64,000 nucleotides of DNA from Papilionanthe hookeriana x Papilionanthe teres (GCA_022702705.1 CM040427.1:77119283-77183282), one strand, 5' to 3'. Positions 49,776 through 59,340 are shown, numbered from the stretch's first letter. A program made the numbers and translations. The notes: a model not told the origin generated them from the letters alone.

Positions 49776-52479
49776 CTGAATAGAAAAAGTATAAAAAATA
49801 TATTAAAAGAATAATTGAGTGATATCTATTGAAGATTAATAAAATTAAAAATACACATAAGCAGAGATACATCAAATAAAGTAAAAAGCATTGATTAATA
49901 GACAGATAGAATAAGAAACTAGGAAGAAAAATGATAGACTTAAGATAGCATTGATACAAACTATTCAAAAATAATTTGAGAAGAACATATTTAACATCCC
50001 GAATTACACTCAGCAAGAAACAATTAAAAATAAGAATTCTTAAGCCAATCACAAATAGTTTGGATAAAGCTAATGATAATAATCAATTTATCCTAATAAA
50101 TGTCAACAATTAAGAAAAACTCTGCTGATTATTCTATAATAATATTAGAGTAAGCTCATTCGCATCAATTCTAAGTCATTATAGAACTGATTTGGAGTTG
50201 TCCTTACAGCAATCTTTGAATGAGCTACCTGAAGGGGGCTCATGATATAAGTGAATCAACCGCATACTTCCCTTATGAAGTTCATAATATTATCTATAAG
50301 CATTTGCCACATACTTAGAATTACCATAGCTAACAGGAAATTTTCAACAAATGGGCATGCATATCATGCATCTTTTATATAGATAGGAGCAGGTGATAAA
50401 TCAACTAAATCTGCAACCTTCTTGGATTGATAACTGGTGATAATTTAAAATGGATTCATGCTAGTAAATTAATTAACTGTGGTTTACACAAGTTGAAACA
50501 CAAGGATTATAAGGCTAGAGTTAAGAGACATTCACTGTTAAACATCATAACAAACCTCTTTAACTTCTATTAACTACTTTAATCATCCATCTAAAGGTAG
50601 TATTTCCTAACAAATTTTCAAGAGAGGCTCTCTTGAGCCTAGCTATCCGCACAACTAATTGAAATATTTTGGGAAAAAGAATCAAAATATATTTCATAAA
50701 GAAATGCCAAATAAATTCTGGTAATAACAACTCTGTTAAATGTGGCATACTATAGAATCTGCTACAATAACATCTTGCAATATATGATCTCTTAATGTCA
50801 AACAGAACTTACTTGTGCAAAAGAAGGAATACACCAGACATGATAAACATTGCCGTAACAAGAAACCATCCAATAAGAACCAAGCTGAAAAAGTAATAAC
50901 AAAAAGTCAACAAAAAGCTTATGTCAACTAGTAGTATATAAGAAAATAAAATAAACCTATGACTGAAGGAGGACAAGAAGTGGGTGGGTGTGTGTTTGTG
51001 TGTTTGTGTGTGGAAGAGAGAGAGGGAGAGATCTTACATGTACACGAGGACTTGCAATCCCAGTATGGAAAAAACTGTAAGAAATAAAGAAGAAAACCAG
51101 ATATCAATTTAACCCTACATAAAATAACTCATTCTTGTACTAATAAAATTTCAGATTCAGAAATCAAATGACAAAGTCTTACTAAATCCCAGAAATGCCA
51201 ACAGAAGCATCACAGCTGCGACAATGATCAGAACTAATCGCCTGCAATAAATGAAGCAGATTATATCATGTGGGCACACTGTACATTAGAAAATTAAAGA
51301 CATACCTTCATAGGTAAGGCATGAGAAAACTTACACAGTGTTCAGCACATGTCTAATATTTTTAGAATTTTTAGATGCCTGTCTATCAAGATCATTTGCA
51401 GAGGTATTAACTTTAGTCACAATGTCATCAATCCTACTTTGTACATCAGTTGGAATGAGAATATTAGTCACTTGTATCCTCTTAGCAGCAGACAAATTGC
51501 CAGAAAATCCCCTAAGGTTTTCCACAGTAAAATTTGCCTCGTTAACAACATAATCTAAGGTATCCGAGCTGCTTCTGTGAAATTTTTGCTGTCCATAGAA
51601 AAGAAGTACACATCCAACACTGAAAACAGGTGAACAAAGTACAACTTAATCAGTATCAATGCAATCATGAGAAATAAGCTAAAGACACAAATCCAGATTC
51701 CAAATTGAGATATGGTTGAGAACTTCCTACATCGCTGCCAATGTGAAGAGGATGAGCAATGAAAGAGAAATTGCATAAGCTGATAAAGAATGAGGGTGTA
51801 TAGGACGATGACAGCAACAGTAACAGCAGGCGCTAATGATCAAAATCAATCCAAAGATCACGAACCATACAAGGGCAATACCGAAGAGAGGAGCAGCAGT
51901 GAAACCAACAGACTGCAGATTGAATTGAAAAGGTTAATAAAGTTACAGTAAAATAACCAGAAAGATATTAAAACTCCTGATGGATGAGATGGAAAATCTC
52001 ACAGCCCAGTAATGTCGATTGCTGATATTCCATCCCCCAGTGTAATGCTTGAAGTCGTTCAGAGGATCTCTCCTCTCTGTTCTCTCCGAAGCCAAGATGA
52101 AAGAGGAGTTGTTAATGGAATTGCCAGAAAGGGCAGTTGGCCCCTCTGCAGCCGACCTCCTGAAGGGAAACAAGACATGTCCTCCTCTTCCTGCAGAAAT
52201 CCGATAATAAAGCTCGCAAAAATCAAATCTTTATATCGCGAAAAGCATGCTATGAATCCAAAATCCAATCATTTTTCCAAAAAGACTCCTCCTTTCTCCC
52301 AGAAACGAGCCAAAGACCCGGGAAAAAAAAATTTTTTTGAAGACGGGAAAAACGCATTAATCGATAAAACAGGAGAGGGGAAAACCTGATAAGGATTTCT
52401 CCAGAGATGCGGCCTCGGAAGCGAAGAATAGGACAGTTAAGAGAAGGAGAAGAGAAGCATCTGCTCGACAGAATGCCAT
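27691..52479 (-). CDS. five-pass membrane protein, tweety/prominin-like plant family; nine exons, 537 residues
   Basis: Nine minus-strand exons (52386-52479, 52003-52190, 51731-51912, 51335-51619, 51183-51241, 51038-51074, 50813-50884, 28700-29012, 27691-28074) with GT-AG introns join in phase to 1614 nt, i.e. 537 residues plus stop. Residues 1-25 are a signal peptide (LLLLLTVLFFASEAAS). TGGWNISNRHYWA precedes TM1 (about 103-123), which ends in a CCYCCCHR cluster (123-130). TM2 is about 140-162. A soluble loop (165-250) leads to TM3 (about 252-274) and TM4 (about 280-304). A cysteine-bearing outer region (VGDTCVAMEEW, 308-318; ALDDILPC) precedes TM5 (about 488-511) and a basic tail. Length and motifs match the family of Arabidopsis At2g12400/At2g25270; function there is poorly known. 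The frame is intact, so the gene looks functional. Confidence 0.93.
28700..29012 (-). CDS. exon 8 of the five-pass membrane protein (second large loop)
   Basis: A 313-base exon encoding AVGDTCVAMEEWV, HTALDDILPC and further cysteine/NxS-bearing sequence to SNASQ (residues 307-410). Donor GTATGT. An upstream ATG at 29053 in the same frame is intronic and is not the start. Confidence 0.93.
29485..29987. mobile_element. non-autonomous hAT element, 503 bp, in intron 7
   Basis: The ends are TAGGGCT inverted repeats (left TAGGGCTGGCAA; right, other strand, TAGGGCTCTACTC). The flanks are AATATAAG (29477-29484) and CATATAAG (29988-29995), an 8-base target duplication with one change, the hAT hallmark. 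The subterminal parts carry repeated CGAGCC/GAACACGAA words in both orientations, typical of this group, and a (TA)n tract lies at about 29712-29732. No transposase frame is present. Confidence 0.8.
29996..32639. other. intron 7 sequence, nothing recognised
   Basis: AT-rich with only short frames (at most 67 codons). No conserved domain, RNA gene or clear terminal repeat seen. Confidence 0.4.
32640..32730 (-). mobile_element. tRNA-derived SINE head, probable
   Basis: On the minus strand, TAGCCCAATTG (32715-32725) fits the Pol III A-box pattern and GAGTTCAAGGC (about 32664-32674) fits the B-box, about 40 bases apart. This is the usual layout of a tRNA-derived SINE. No target duplication or poly-A tail was identified, so a chance match is possible. 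Confidence 0.4.
32731..33797. other. intron 7 sequence, nothing recognised
   Basis: AT-rich; no domain, repeat boundary or RNA gene recognised. Confidence 0.4.
33798..34683. repeat. exact 443-bp tandem duplication
   Basis: 33798-34240 and 34241-34683 are head-to-tail copies that look identical base for base, starting 'ccaaaactacac' and ending 'ccttccattgaaa'. The unit is AT-rich and non-coding. Identity over 443 bases in an intron means a very recent duplication or an assembly artefact. Confidence 0.93.
34684..35579. other. intron 7 sequence, mostly unrecognised
   Basis: AT-rich. A small array of AGTGGTCCTATT (three and a half 12-bp units) lies at about 35431-35467. Nothing else recognised. 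Confidence 0.45.
35580..36022 (-). mobile_element. RTE-type LINE 3' fragment in intron 7
   Basis: The minus strand shows the same 3' segment as the LINE at 4531: ENRLRWFGHIKLRPSDDPVRR, VDVLGSTYVKKA, and upstream KMRMLRWM. The 3' end reads 'caacaagcctttatcccactaagtggga', the well-known RTE terminus. Only the last 440 bases remain. It lies in the sense orientation of the host gene. Confidence 0.8.
36023..37197. other. intron 7 sequence with degenerate repeat words
   Basis: At 36590-36910 there are recurring 'gacccaa', 'aaacccaaaattgacccatc' and 'ggttcaagttgaacc' words that recall subterminal parts of non-autonomous hAT elements, but no termini or target duplication could be placed. Confidence 0.3.
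37198..37342. repeat. short direct repeats, 34-bp unit
   Basis: The unit from 'gacctaattgtaacatgtca' to 'ttgcactta' occurs at 37198-37231 and again at 37288-37321. The core 'taattgtaacatgtcacta' appears a third time at 37320-37340. Confidence 0.75.
37343..44266. other. intron 7 sequence, about 6.9 kb, nothing firmly recognised
   Basis: AT-rich. The frames here (for example 103 codons on the minus strand at 42173-42484, Glu/Lys/Leu-rich with internal repetition) look like by-products of repetitive DNA. No RNA gene or transposon terminus was found. Confidence 0.35.
44810..44886. repeat. palindromic (AAT)n-(ATT)n microsatellite
   Basis: A run of TAA/AAT triplets (about 44810-44843) is followed after one C by a run of ATT triplets (44845-44886). 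The two halves are complementary and can form a long hairpin. Confidence 0.9.
45162..45168 (+). promoter_or_regulatory. TATA-like box of the intronic LTR-like element
   Basis: CTATAAATGCCCC sits in a GC-rich stretch about 900 bases after the element's left end and is followed by a leader-like region. If active it would drive transcription antisense to the host gene inside intron 7. Activity is inferred, not shown. Confidence 0.4.
49691..49771. repeat. (AT)n microsatellite, about 40 repeats
   Basis: An uninterrupted AT run of about 80 bases, inside intron 7. The open frame ending in Ile-Tyr repeats is an artefact of it. Confidence 0.95.
49772..50810. other. intron 7 sequence close to exon 7, nothing recognised
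   Basis: AT-rich single-copy-looking DNA between the microsatellite and exon 7; no repeats or frames of note. Confidence 0.4.
50813..50884 (-). CDS. exon 7 of the five-pass membrane protein (TM4)
   Basis: A 72-base exon, acceptor TTTTTCAG, donor GTAAGT. It encodes LVLIGWFLVTAMFIMSGVF and LLLH, ending with AA of an Asn codon completed 21.8 kb away by the first base of exon 8. Confidence 0.92.
51038..51074 (-). CDS. exon 6, 37-base micro-exon
   Basis: Acceptor TTACAG, donor GTAAGA. It encodes FSILGLQVLVY between TM3 and TM4. It is too short for ordinary ORF calling but is needed to keep phase between exons 5 and 7. Confidence 0.9.
51183..51241 (-). CDS. exon 5 of the five-pass membrane protein (TM3)
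   Basis: A 59-base exon, acceptor TTATTGCAG, donor GTAAGA, encoding RLVLIIVAAVMLLLAFLGF. Confidence 0.92.
51335..51619 (-). CDS. exon 4 of the five-pass membrane protein (first large loop)
   Basis: Acceptor GTTTTCAG, donor GTAAGT. It encodes the end of TM2 (VGCVLLFYG), then SSDTLDYVV and a long, probably helical loop with heptad-like spacing (DIVTKVNTSANDL..QASKN) up to residue 249. Confidence 0.93.
51731..51912 (-). CDS. exon 3 of the five-pass membrane protein (TM1, TM2)
   Basis: Acceptor CTGCAG, donor GTAGGA. It encodes residues 95-154 plus two bases: TM1 (FGIALVWFVIFGLILII), the cysteine cluster CCYCCCHR, and the start of TM2. A clustered-Cys cytosolic turn after TM1 also occurs in prominins. 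Confidence 0.92.
52003..52190 (-). CDS. exon 2 of the five-pass membrane protein
   Basis: Acceptor TTTCTGCAG, donor GTGAGA. It encodes residues 32-94: a poorly conserved, Asn/Ser-rich outer segment with two NxS/T sequons, then the conserved DFKHYTGGWNIS..HYWA motif. The exon ends in phase 0. Confidence 0.92.
52386..52479 (-). CDS. exon 1 of the five-pass membrane protein
   Basis: ATG at 52479 begins the signal peptide (residues 1-31). The exon ends TCAG with donor GTTTTC; one base of the next codon is carried over. This ATG was chosen because it is immediately followed by a classic hydrophobic leader and joins in frame to exon 2. Confidence 0.9.
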
Positions 52480-52511
52480 TGATTTCTGCTGAAAGACCTC
52501 CTTTTCTTTGT

Positions 52512-52592
52512 TTAATGGTTTTTATGCAATGAATCATCCAGCGCATGACAACTAGCTGCAAATACAGGAAAGAAAAAACCAGTTCTCTCCAT
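52512..52592 (-). other. possible upstream ORF in the 5' leader
   Basis: ATG at 52592 opens a 26-codon frame that ends before the main start. A second upstream ATG at 52546 overlaps the main ATG (52479) in another frame. Both lie downstream of the TATA box at 52624-52634, so at least the one at 52546 should be in the mRNA. They could lower translation of the main frame; this is inference from position. Confidence 0.4.
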
Positions 52593-52623
52593 CTAGGAAC
52601 GTTTTTCTTACTCGGTCTCCCGT

Positions 52624-52634
52624 CTATTTTATAC
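52624..52634 (-). promoter_or_regulatory. TATA box of the membrane-protein gene
   Basis: GTATAAAATAG on the minus strand, about 145 bases before the start codon. Transcription would then begin around 52595-52600, giving a leader of about 115-120 bases. Confidence 0.6.
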
Positions 52635-53873
52635 TCTTTCCATGAGCATCAGATGTGGGCTCGAGCTGGTTGCAGGAACTGCCAAATGCCATGAGGGAGG
52701 GAGGCGAGCTGGGGAGTCAGCGCGGGCTTGCATAAAATTGATTTTATTTTTGTTTTATTATTATTTCCGCAAGATTTCTTAAAACAAACAAAAAAATAAA
52801 AGTAAAATGTCGGGATTTTTTATGAACATTTGATGAGAAAGAAATCATGGAATAGATTAGATTTTATCATATAAGTTATTGAATTGACATATGCTTCATT
52901 GTCATACTTGACATGCTTAAAATTGCTTATAATTGAGATTGGCCCGTACTTAACTTTTTAAAATTGATTAGAAGGGTACTTAAAATGAGTTAATAAGGAA
53001 GCACACAAAAAAACAAGCATTAAATGAATTCTCATATTGTTATCATATTAATAAATGCTTTTATAAGTCTAACCAATCAAGAATTTCATTAAATTTAAAA
53101 TTAGCTTCTACTTAGATATTAATACAATAAGCATCATAGATGTAGGCATAAATTATGTAAACGCGGATCTTGGGGAGATCCAACGGTCCATGAGATAAAA
53201 GGAATATCAAAGAGCGGACCCATCAGCAAAAAACCTAGATGTCCGGTGGAGGGCTTGATTGCTCGGGAAGTCCATGTGTGGCCAGCAGGAAAGCAAGTCA
53301 TGGATGTTGAAAGTCCCCCAGATCGTTGGCTCGTCATCTGAATGAGATACAGGGTTTCTTCGCTCTGGCAACTAGGATCCAATGAGAGGAGGAAATATGT
53401 GAGTTGTAGTATGAGTGGGTTGCTCCTTAGCTGGAACTGTCGAATGTTTGTGAGGCATGCTCATGCTCCATATTTAAGCCGAGACAGATCTGATTGACCG
53501 ATTTAAATTTGGGGGAGAACTCATGTATAAGAGGCTGCTTGAAAGGGGTATGTCTCGGCTGAAATGACAGGAGATTTTGTTTATTAAGTGCTTTCTCTCG
53601 GGATAATTTTTTAATATAATTTGCGATGTTAATTTTAAAATAAAGTTTTATTTTCTTCTTAAATCCTGAGTTGATGTGATGTTTATGTCAATGTGTTTTT
53701 TTTGTAATTAATGTATTATTCTATTTTACCTATGTGTGATTGTTCAACTTCTCTTGATACCTTATATATACGGGCTATGGGTTAAATTGCACAGCACTTT
53801 TTATGTTCTTTGCTCTCCTTGCTTCTTATTTTTCTTGGCTTCCTATTTTTCCTTCTTTTTATGCTTCATTTTG
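52635..53873. other. upstream flank, nothing firmly recognised
   Basis: 52640-52730 is G-rich proximal promoter DNA; 52740-53140 is AT-rich. 53140-53400 is more balanced in base composition, with an 82-codon minus-strand frame that matches nothing I know. 53600-53870 is the T-rich leader of the following ORF. Confidence 0.4.
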
Positions 53874-55870
53874 ATGGCTCCAGTATGCTCCAAATAATTT
53901 TAGGTTGGTTATTGTGGGTGAGTGGTTGACCATGACACCGAGGGAGGTCGTCGACCATGACACCGAGGGAGGTTAGAAGATACTTATGTTTTTTTTTTAT
54001 TTTGCTATCAAGCATTGGGCCGTTGGAGGTAACGATCGAGCCACGAGCCTGTTCGTGAATTATCTCAATTTTTTTTATCGAAACCAGTTCTAGTGGGATT
54101 TGAGGCTACCATTCTACCATGAGTTGCAAGTAATCTTAAATCACTATGGGGTCATCCCTGCACAAATTATTCCAAACTCGATTGTTTTCATCATGATGTA
54201 TGTTATCATTCATCGCCAAGTTGGGATACCACAGTTGATGGAGCACTTCACCTGCATGTTCTTTTTCACGTTGGCCTGAAGAGCTACATATAGCTCCTGT
54301 CGACCGGCAAGTTTCAATTGTTGGGCATGAAAAATAACATACATGATTAGAAGTTGTGTTTCATCCTCAGCTCTTATTCTTTGGGTTGGGGCATCCAAAT
54401 CGTTCTGATAAGTGGCATGGTCAAGAAGAAGACGATGTCGGATGGAATCTAATATGAAGGAATTGAGATCAAAAGAATGTAGTTGTCCTTCACCCAATAT
54501 CTTGACCTGATAATTGTTAATCAGATACTATGGTTGGGGAAGTACGATCCAATGATAGTGGAGGTCGAGGCGGCTTCGAATATCAGGGAAGCTAAGCAAG
54601 AGGTAGCAGCTATCGCTCGGGCCACCAAGAAAATAATCCAAGCGAAGCTCACTTATTTCAAGGTTGCAGTGATGGCAAGTAAGAAGTTGTCGGTGGTGGC
54701 TCGCGCTAGAGAGGACACCAAAGGTGCAAACTTTGCTTATTTGATACATGATTCTTCTGATATAATTTAAATAATTGTCATCGACGAATTATTTCTTTTC
54801 AGGAGGAAAGCTCGGAGTTATTTATCAGTTGTAGGTCCTTCTAACACATGGTACGAAGATGGTGAACAAGTGCCAAGCTGGTTAGAAGAAAATGGCATCG
54901 AGGGGGAGGTAATGAAAGAAGGACCAGAAGGTGTGACAATGACTTATCGGCCTTGCTACAAGGTTCATTGAGCTATAGCGAGGGACAAAGCCAGTTGACC
55001 TTCTCCAGTTGCTCTGTATGTGTTCGAGCCTAAGCCTAAGCCTAAACGGATCATCCAACAAAAAGAAATGCATCATTAGAAGGGGAAGGCTCCAATTGCC
55101 GGCTCGAGTACTTCGCCTCCTCCACTTCCCAAATAGAAACAGAAGGATACGCGCCTATGTAAAGGAAGAGGGTGAAGATGTTCACAAGAACTAATGAGCG
55201 ATCAACTTGAAGAGAGACTGGAAATCGGATTTCTCTGCAATGGCTATGTATGCTTTGATGATTGGGGATATTTTTCGGTCTCGTAATTTTGACGAATACC
55301 TTTGCAAGCACAGCTTCTTTGGCCTATGCCAAGCTGCCTACCAGTACTAACTAATGGATTTTGAGGCCTTGAACTTTCATTCAATTCTTCTTTTGGAGTC
55401 AGAGTGAAAATTAGAAAAGTTTGAAATCCAAAAAGAATGGGTGCAAGCTGTTGAGGAGCGAGCGATTGCAACCGAGAAAAGAGTGGGGGAAGTTGAAGCT
55501 GAGAAACTCAGTCTGTCAAGGTTATTATATGTTTCTTAATGAGAAAATTAATATATTAAGAATAAAAATGGCAACAAAGATGACAGAAGAAGAATTCTTC
55601 GATGCCCTTCCTTCACACCCTTGCAGATAGAGGCTCTTTCTACATAGCTTTGAGTCGAGACCTTTATGGCAATCAACTAGTTTGTAAAGGCAAAGCTCAT
55701 TGACTCCAAGTGGTCTGATTTGAAGAAATTTTCTTGCCCTCCTCTCAAGTTTGGAGGAAGATACGGATAAGGAAGAGAACAATGAGAGAAAGAGGAGGAG
55801 AATGAGAGCGTTAAAGATGACGGAGGGTCTTCCAACGTTTTACTTGGCCTCGGCTTCACCCTATAACTTG
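53874..55870 (+). pseudogene. Tat-element extra ORF ('putative gypsy type transposon' domain), copy 2
   Basis: ATG 53874 (MAPV) follows a pyrimidine-rich leader like that before 23838. Broken frames give LRLPFYHELQVILNHYGVIPAQ and IMMYVIIHRQVG (about 54090-54260), the core of the domain. They continue with VEVEAASNIREAKQEVAAIARA (54560-54650), a coiled coil KFEIQKEWVQAVEERAIATEKR (55418-55490) and an acidic/basic tail (EEDTDKEENNERKRRR, about 55750). Several stops and shifts are present. It runs convergent to the RNase H/integrase at 56640-58025, the arrangement known for the antisense ORF of Tat-lineage elements such as Grande and Retand. Confidence 0.65.
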
Positions 55871-56639
55871 GGAGAACTTTTTATCTTTCTTTTAGAATAC
55901 TTAAAATGATCAACATAGGGATTGTAAAAAAAAATTTTAAGTTTTCAGTCATGAAATGAATACAATTTTTTTCAGATCCACATTTATCTCTAGCGCTTTA
56001 CCTTTAACATATTTTTTACTTGTAATATTTTCTTGCGATGATTGATGGTTCAGCTTTTTGAGAATGTCTTTGATCGATTTTGCTAGATTACTATCTTACT
56101 CAAGTCTTAAACTTCATATGTCTCAGGTGCTGGATTAGGTCATCTCCATGGATGGCTGCACATTATTTCATACATATTAAGAGGATCTTGTCACAGCCTT
56201 CATGGGGGTAACCATTTAGACTAGCTGCTACAGAGATTTATGTGCTACTCACCGCTAATATTGTTACTAATGGATTAATAACCACCGCTAAAGCTTGGCC
56301 CGCTTTGAGCTATATGACATAGGTTTTTATTGATACTTGAGCGTTGAGGGTCATTTCTTGTGTAATTTGTCGACCAGATGTTATTTTTCATTATCAATCA
56401 AATTTGGATAAATTTTACCTATCGGACATAGTGTGTCACTTTTGGTTTTTACCACTTAGGTGAAACCACCGTTGGTAGGAAGGTTTGAGTTCTCTAAATA
56501 TCGGTCGGACTTTGACAATCTATTATGGGAACTCATAGAGTTCCCCGAGTGTTGGTTGGACTTAGACAATCTCTTGCATAAAGGAGTCTGTCATGTCGCA
56601 ATGGAAGGTGTGGTCTAAACCATACAAAGAACAGATGGA
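55871..56639. other. spacer between the antisense ORF and integrase of the Tat element
   Basis: No frame of note. It is the expected region between the end of pol and the convergent extra ORF. A short repeated phrase about 'gagttc..gttggttggactt(t/a)gacaatct' occurs twice at 56490-56575. Confidence 0.45.
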
Positions 56640-58025
56640 AGAACCTTTGCCCAGTTCTTTTAGGCTCCTTCGACTTTCTTCCTTAACATGTCCAAAATAA
56701 TTTTGTTTGCTACCTCAGCTTGCCCATTTGTCTGAGAATGATGCACAGATGTGAATTTCAAATCGATTATCTGGTTTTGACAGAAGTCTTTTACTCCCTG
56801 GTCGACAAACTGTGTTCCGCTGTCGGTGATCATAACCAGCAGTAACCCATAGTGACATATTATATTTGTCAGTATGAAATGACAAATAACCTTATCTGTG
56901 ATCCGAGCAAGCGCTTTGGCTTCAATCCACTTGAAAAAGCAATCTACCAAAACTAGGAGGAATTTGTGCTAGCCTTACGATGAGGAAAAGGTCTCTAGAA
57001 TGTTCTGTCCCCATGCGGTGAAGTGTCATGGACTAACAACAGGCTGCAACTTGTTTGTCGACTGTTGTTGAAGAGCTGCATACTTCTGGCACTACTCGCA
57101 CGTTCTGCAGAACTCCTCCACATCTCTAAAAAATATTTCCTAGAAGTAACCCTGTCGAAAAACTTGGCAGGCCAAAGTCCCCCCAACCCCTACCCCCTCT
57201 TGAAATTGCTCTTGCATTTCCCTGAATTAACCTCCCAAAGTAACTCTCTGCCTCATTCTTTTATATAGAGTGATGCAATTGATCTTCAAAAAGCTTTCTC
57301 TTGATCATGAGTTATTGAGCGGTCTTTATTTTAAATCTCCTTAGGTCTACAACGTCCTCTGATATCTTCTCATTCTCAAGATACAAAATGTAGATGTCAA
57401 CCCAGCTAGTTTACTTTTTGGTTTCTAGTTCGATTGCCTTATCTTTTTTAATATGGTTGGACAAGTCTTCGGGGCATCTCTTCCCCCAAGTAGATGCACT
57501 TGTAAAGTAGGTATACTACTTGCTTCTCTTCTTAGGAACATTCTCGACTTCTAATCCTTCAGAATTTCTCATTTCCATCTTTACTTTGTCTGTTCACTTA
57601 GCCATCAAATCATCTCGGACTTTGAATTTCTCGTTTACATGATTTGTAACCATATGTGAGTTGGATTTTGCATGAAGATACTAATTGTCCGTCTAATAAG
57701 CAAAATGCAGCCCAACAATTAAAGCTTCATACTCAACATGGTTGTTGGTGACCTCAAATCCAACCTCGATCAGAGGGTATAGGTGCTCCTTGATCGGGAT
57801 AATCAAAGCACAACTAAGTCCCGCACCTGTTTAGCTTGGAGATCCTTAGAAGTTTAGTATTTAGGTCTAGCTATCTGCAGGTGCTCCTTCACTCGATTCA
57901 CTTGATTCAGAAAAATCCGCTAGAAAGTCAACTATAACATGTGAATTGATCACAGTTCAGAGCACATATGAGATGTCAAACTCACTGAGATCCACCGCTC
58001 ATTTGATAAGTTGAATGGGAATGCT
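56640..58025 (-). pseudogene. Tat-lineage Ty3/gypsy pol fragment: RNase H and integrase
   Basis: On the minus strand, from 58025 down, it shows AVDLSEFDISY and VDFLADFSES, the typical start of the Tat RNase H-like region. Then come LIEVGFEVTNNHVEYEALIVGL (about 57690-57780) and a zinc-finger end CRTCE-stop-CQKYA (about 57100). The integrase core follows: VDCFFKWIEAKALA, ITDSGTQF and HSQTNGQAEVANKIIL (56660-56950), with catalytic Asp and Glu kept. It carries many in-frame stops and is cut before its C-terminal end. Together with the ORF at 53874-55870 it makes one old minus-strand Tat element; its LTRs were not identified. Confidence 0.85.
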
Positions 58026-59340
58026 CTAGATGAGGGAGGAGGGACTTGGGTGGATGATTGGCTATGCCCCTGATTGGATGTGTCAAAAAGCATGATCAAA
58101 GCCTATGAGCAGAAAAATGAGGGCAAATATTAGCTCACCGCACCTTTTAGGAAGTTAAATCCATATTTATTTGCGAATCACACCTCAATGGTTAGAGCAT
58201 AAGAAAGGAGGGAGAAAGAAGACAGAGAGAAATGAATAATAATGAAAATTATAACGTATTGTTTATTATCCCTTTCTCATAAAGTACAATATGTGATATT
58301 ATATTTTATTCTCTGTTTTAATGAGGGATATAAAGGATATTCAAGGTATTTTGCATGTATGATACTATTGTTCTGTTGATCTATGGCTGGGTCGGCTAAA
58401 CGATTATGACTTCGACTTTGTAAAACTGATTCAGTTAGCTAGGCAAGTCGTCGGTCGATTGGCCAGTATTGACTTCATGTCAACATGATTGAATTAGTCA
58501 GCTATTCTTTGTCTATTGGTGTATCTTATCTAACTATCGATCATTGATTTCTAGATGAGAAACTATTGTCATTAAAATGAGACTAGGCTATCGTGCAAAG
58601 GGTGAATCACTGTAACACAATAGATAGCTTATTCCTTGATGAGGGAGTCCTTTGGGATGATTGTGAGGCTCTATTGCATTTCTTATTCTTGGTCCTTGAT
58701 GAAGAATCTCAAGGGCGTCGATGGAACAACTGTGTTTCTAAAGAACTTGATTCTTTCCTCGGGTTTGATTTACTGGAGATAGATCGATGCATTCACTCAA
58801 CTTTTTAGCTCGAGTGCTACTTCAATAGGATGGGACTCGGATCATTCCTTTTTACCTTTTCCTGGATTTGTTAGCCTTTGTCCCTGGCTCAGATAGGTGC
58901 ATCCAATTGGATAAGTGGGGCCTCTTGCTCTCATGTCACTAAGCAATCATTTGTTGTGCTTCATTCATTCTCAACTGTTGGATCTCTTCGGAATTCATGC
59001 TGACAAATTCTTGATGTACAATATGAGAAAGGGAAATCTACATCCATGCCACATTATTCATTTGTATTCACACATCCAACACCCAAAGTTTGAAAATTAA
59101 TAAATTGCAAAACATGATAATGCAAACATCCTTTAAGCATAAGACTTAAGACAAACGTATGCTCCACAATGAGACCAAAGAGCTCTATCACTAATGAAGC
59201 CTACATTACATAAATTCATGTTCCAAATTACATAAACAACTTTAAAGATAATACAACACCATTAATAATAGCATAAATGATTTGATTATGAAATCAAATA
59301 AAACTAAAATCTTTATAAGGAATTTTAAGTCTTCAAAATT
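58026..59340. other. unrecognised DNA, possibly Tat 5' or LTR remains
   Basis: Mixed composition with short frames (at most 71 codons). Words such as 'gtcgtcggtcgattggcc' (58445-58465) recall LTR-type sequence of the flanking gypsy element, but no second copy is in the window to prove it. Confidence 0.3.

Larger units (their letters stand above)
29013..50812 (-). other. intron 7, about 21.8 kb, loaded with transposable elements
   Basis: The donor GTAAGT (50812 down) and acceptor TTCCGTTTACAG (ending at 29013) are both strong, and the split Asn codon plus the LLLHN-AVGDTC junction fit the family. Inside are a hAT element, a SINE-like piece, an exact tandem duplication, an RTE fragment, a 5.25-kb LTR-like element and several microsatellites. 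The other introns are 90-625 bases long. No second gene was recognised within it. Confidence 0.88.

Noticed and set aside
51943..52173. ATG at 52173 as the start of the membrane protein
   Set aside because: Starting there would drop the signal peptide; exon 1 joins in phase and supplies a typical leader.
52012..52389. 125-codon plus-strand frame
   Set aside because: Antisense shadow of exons 1-2 and intron 1 of the membrane-protein gene.
53134..53382. 82-codon minus-strand frame upstream of the Tat remnant
   Set aside because: No recognisable domain, no splice partners; composition alone is not enough to call a gene.
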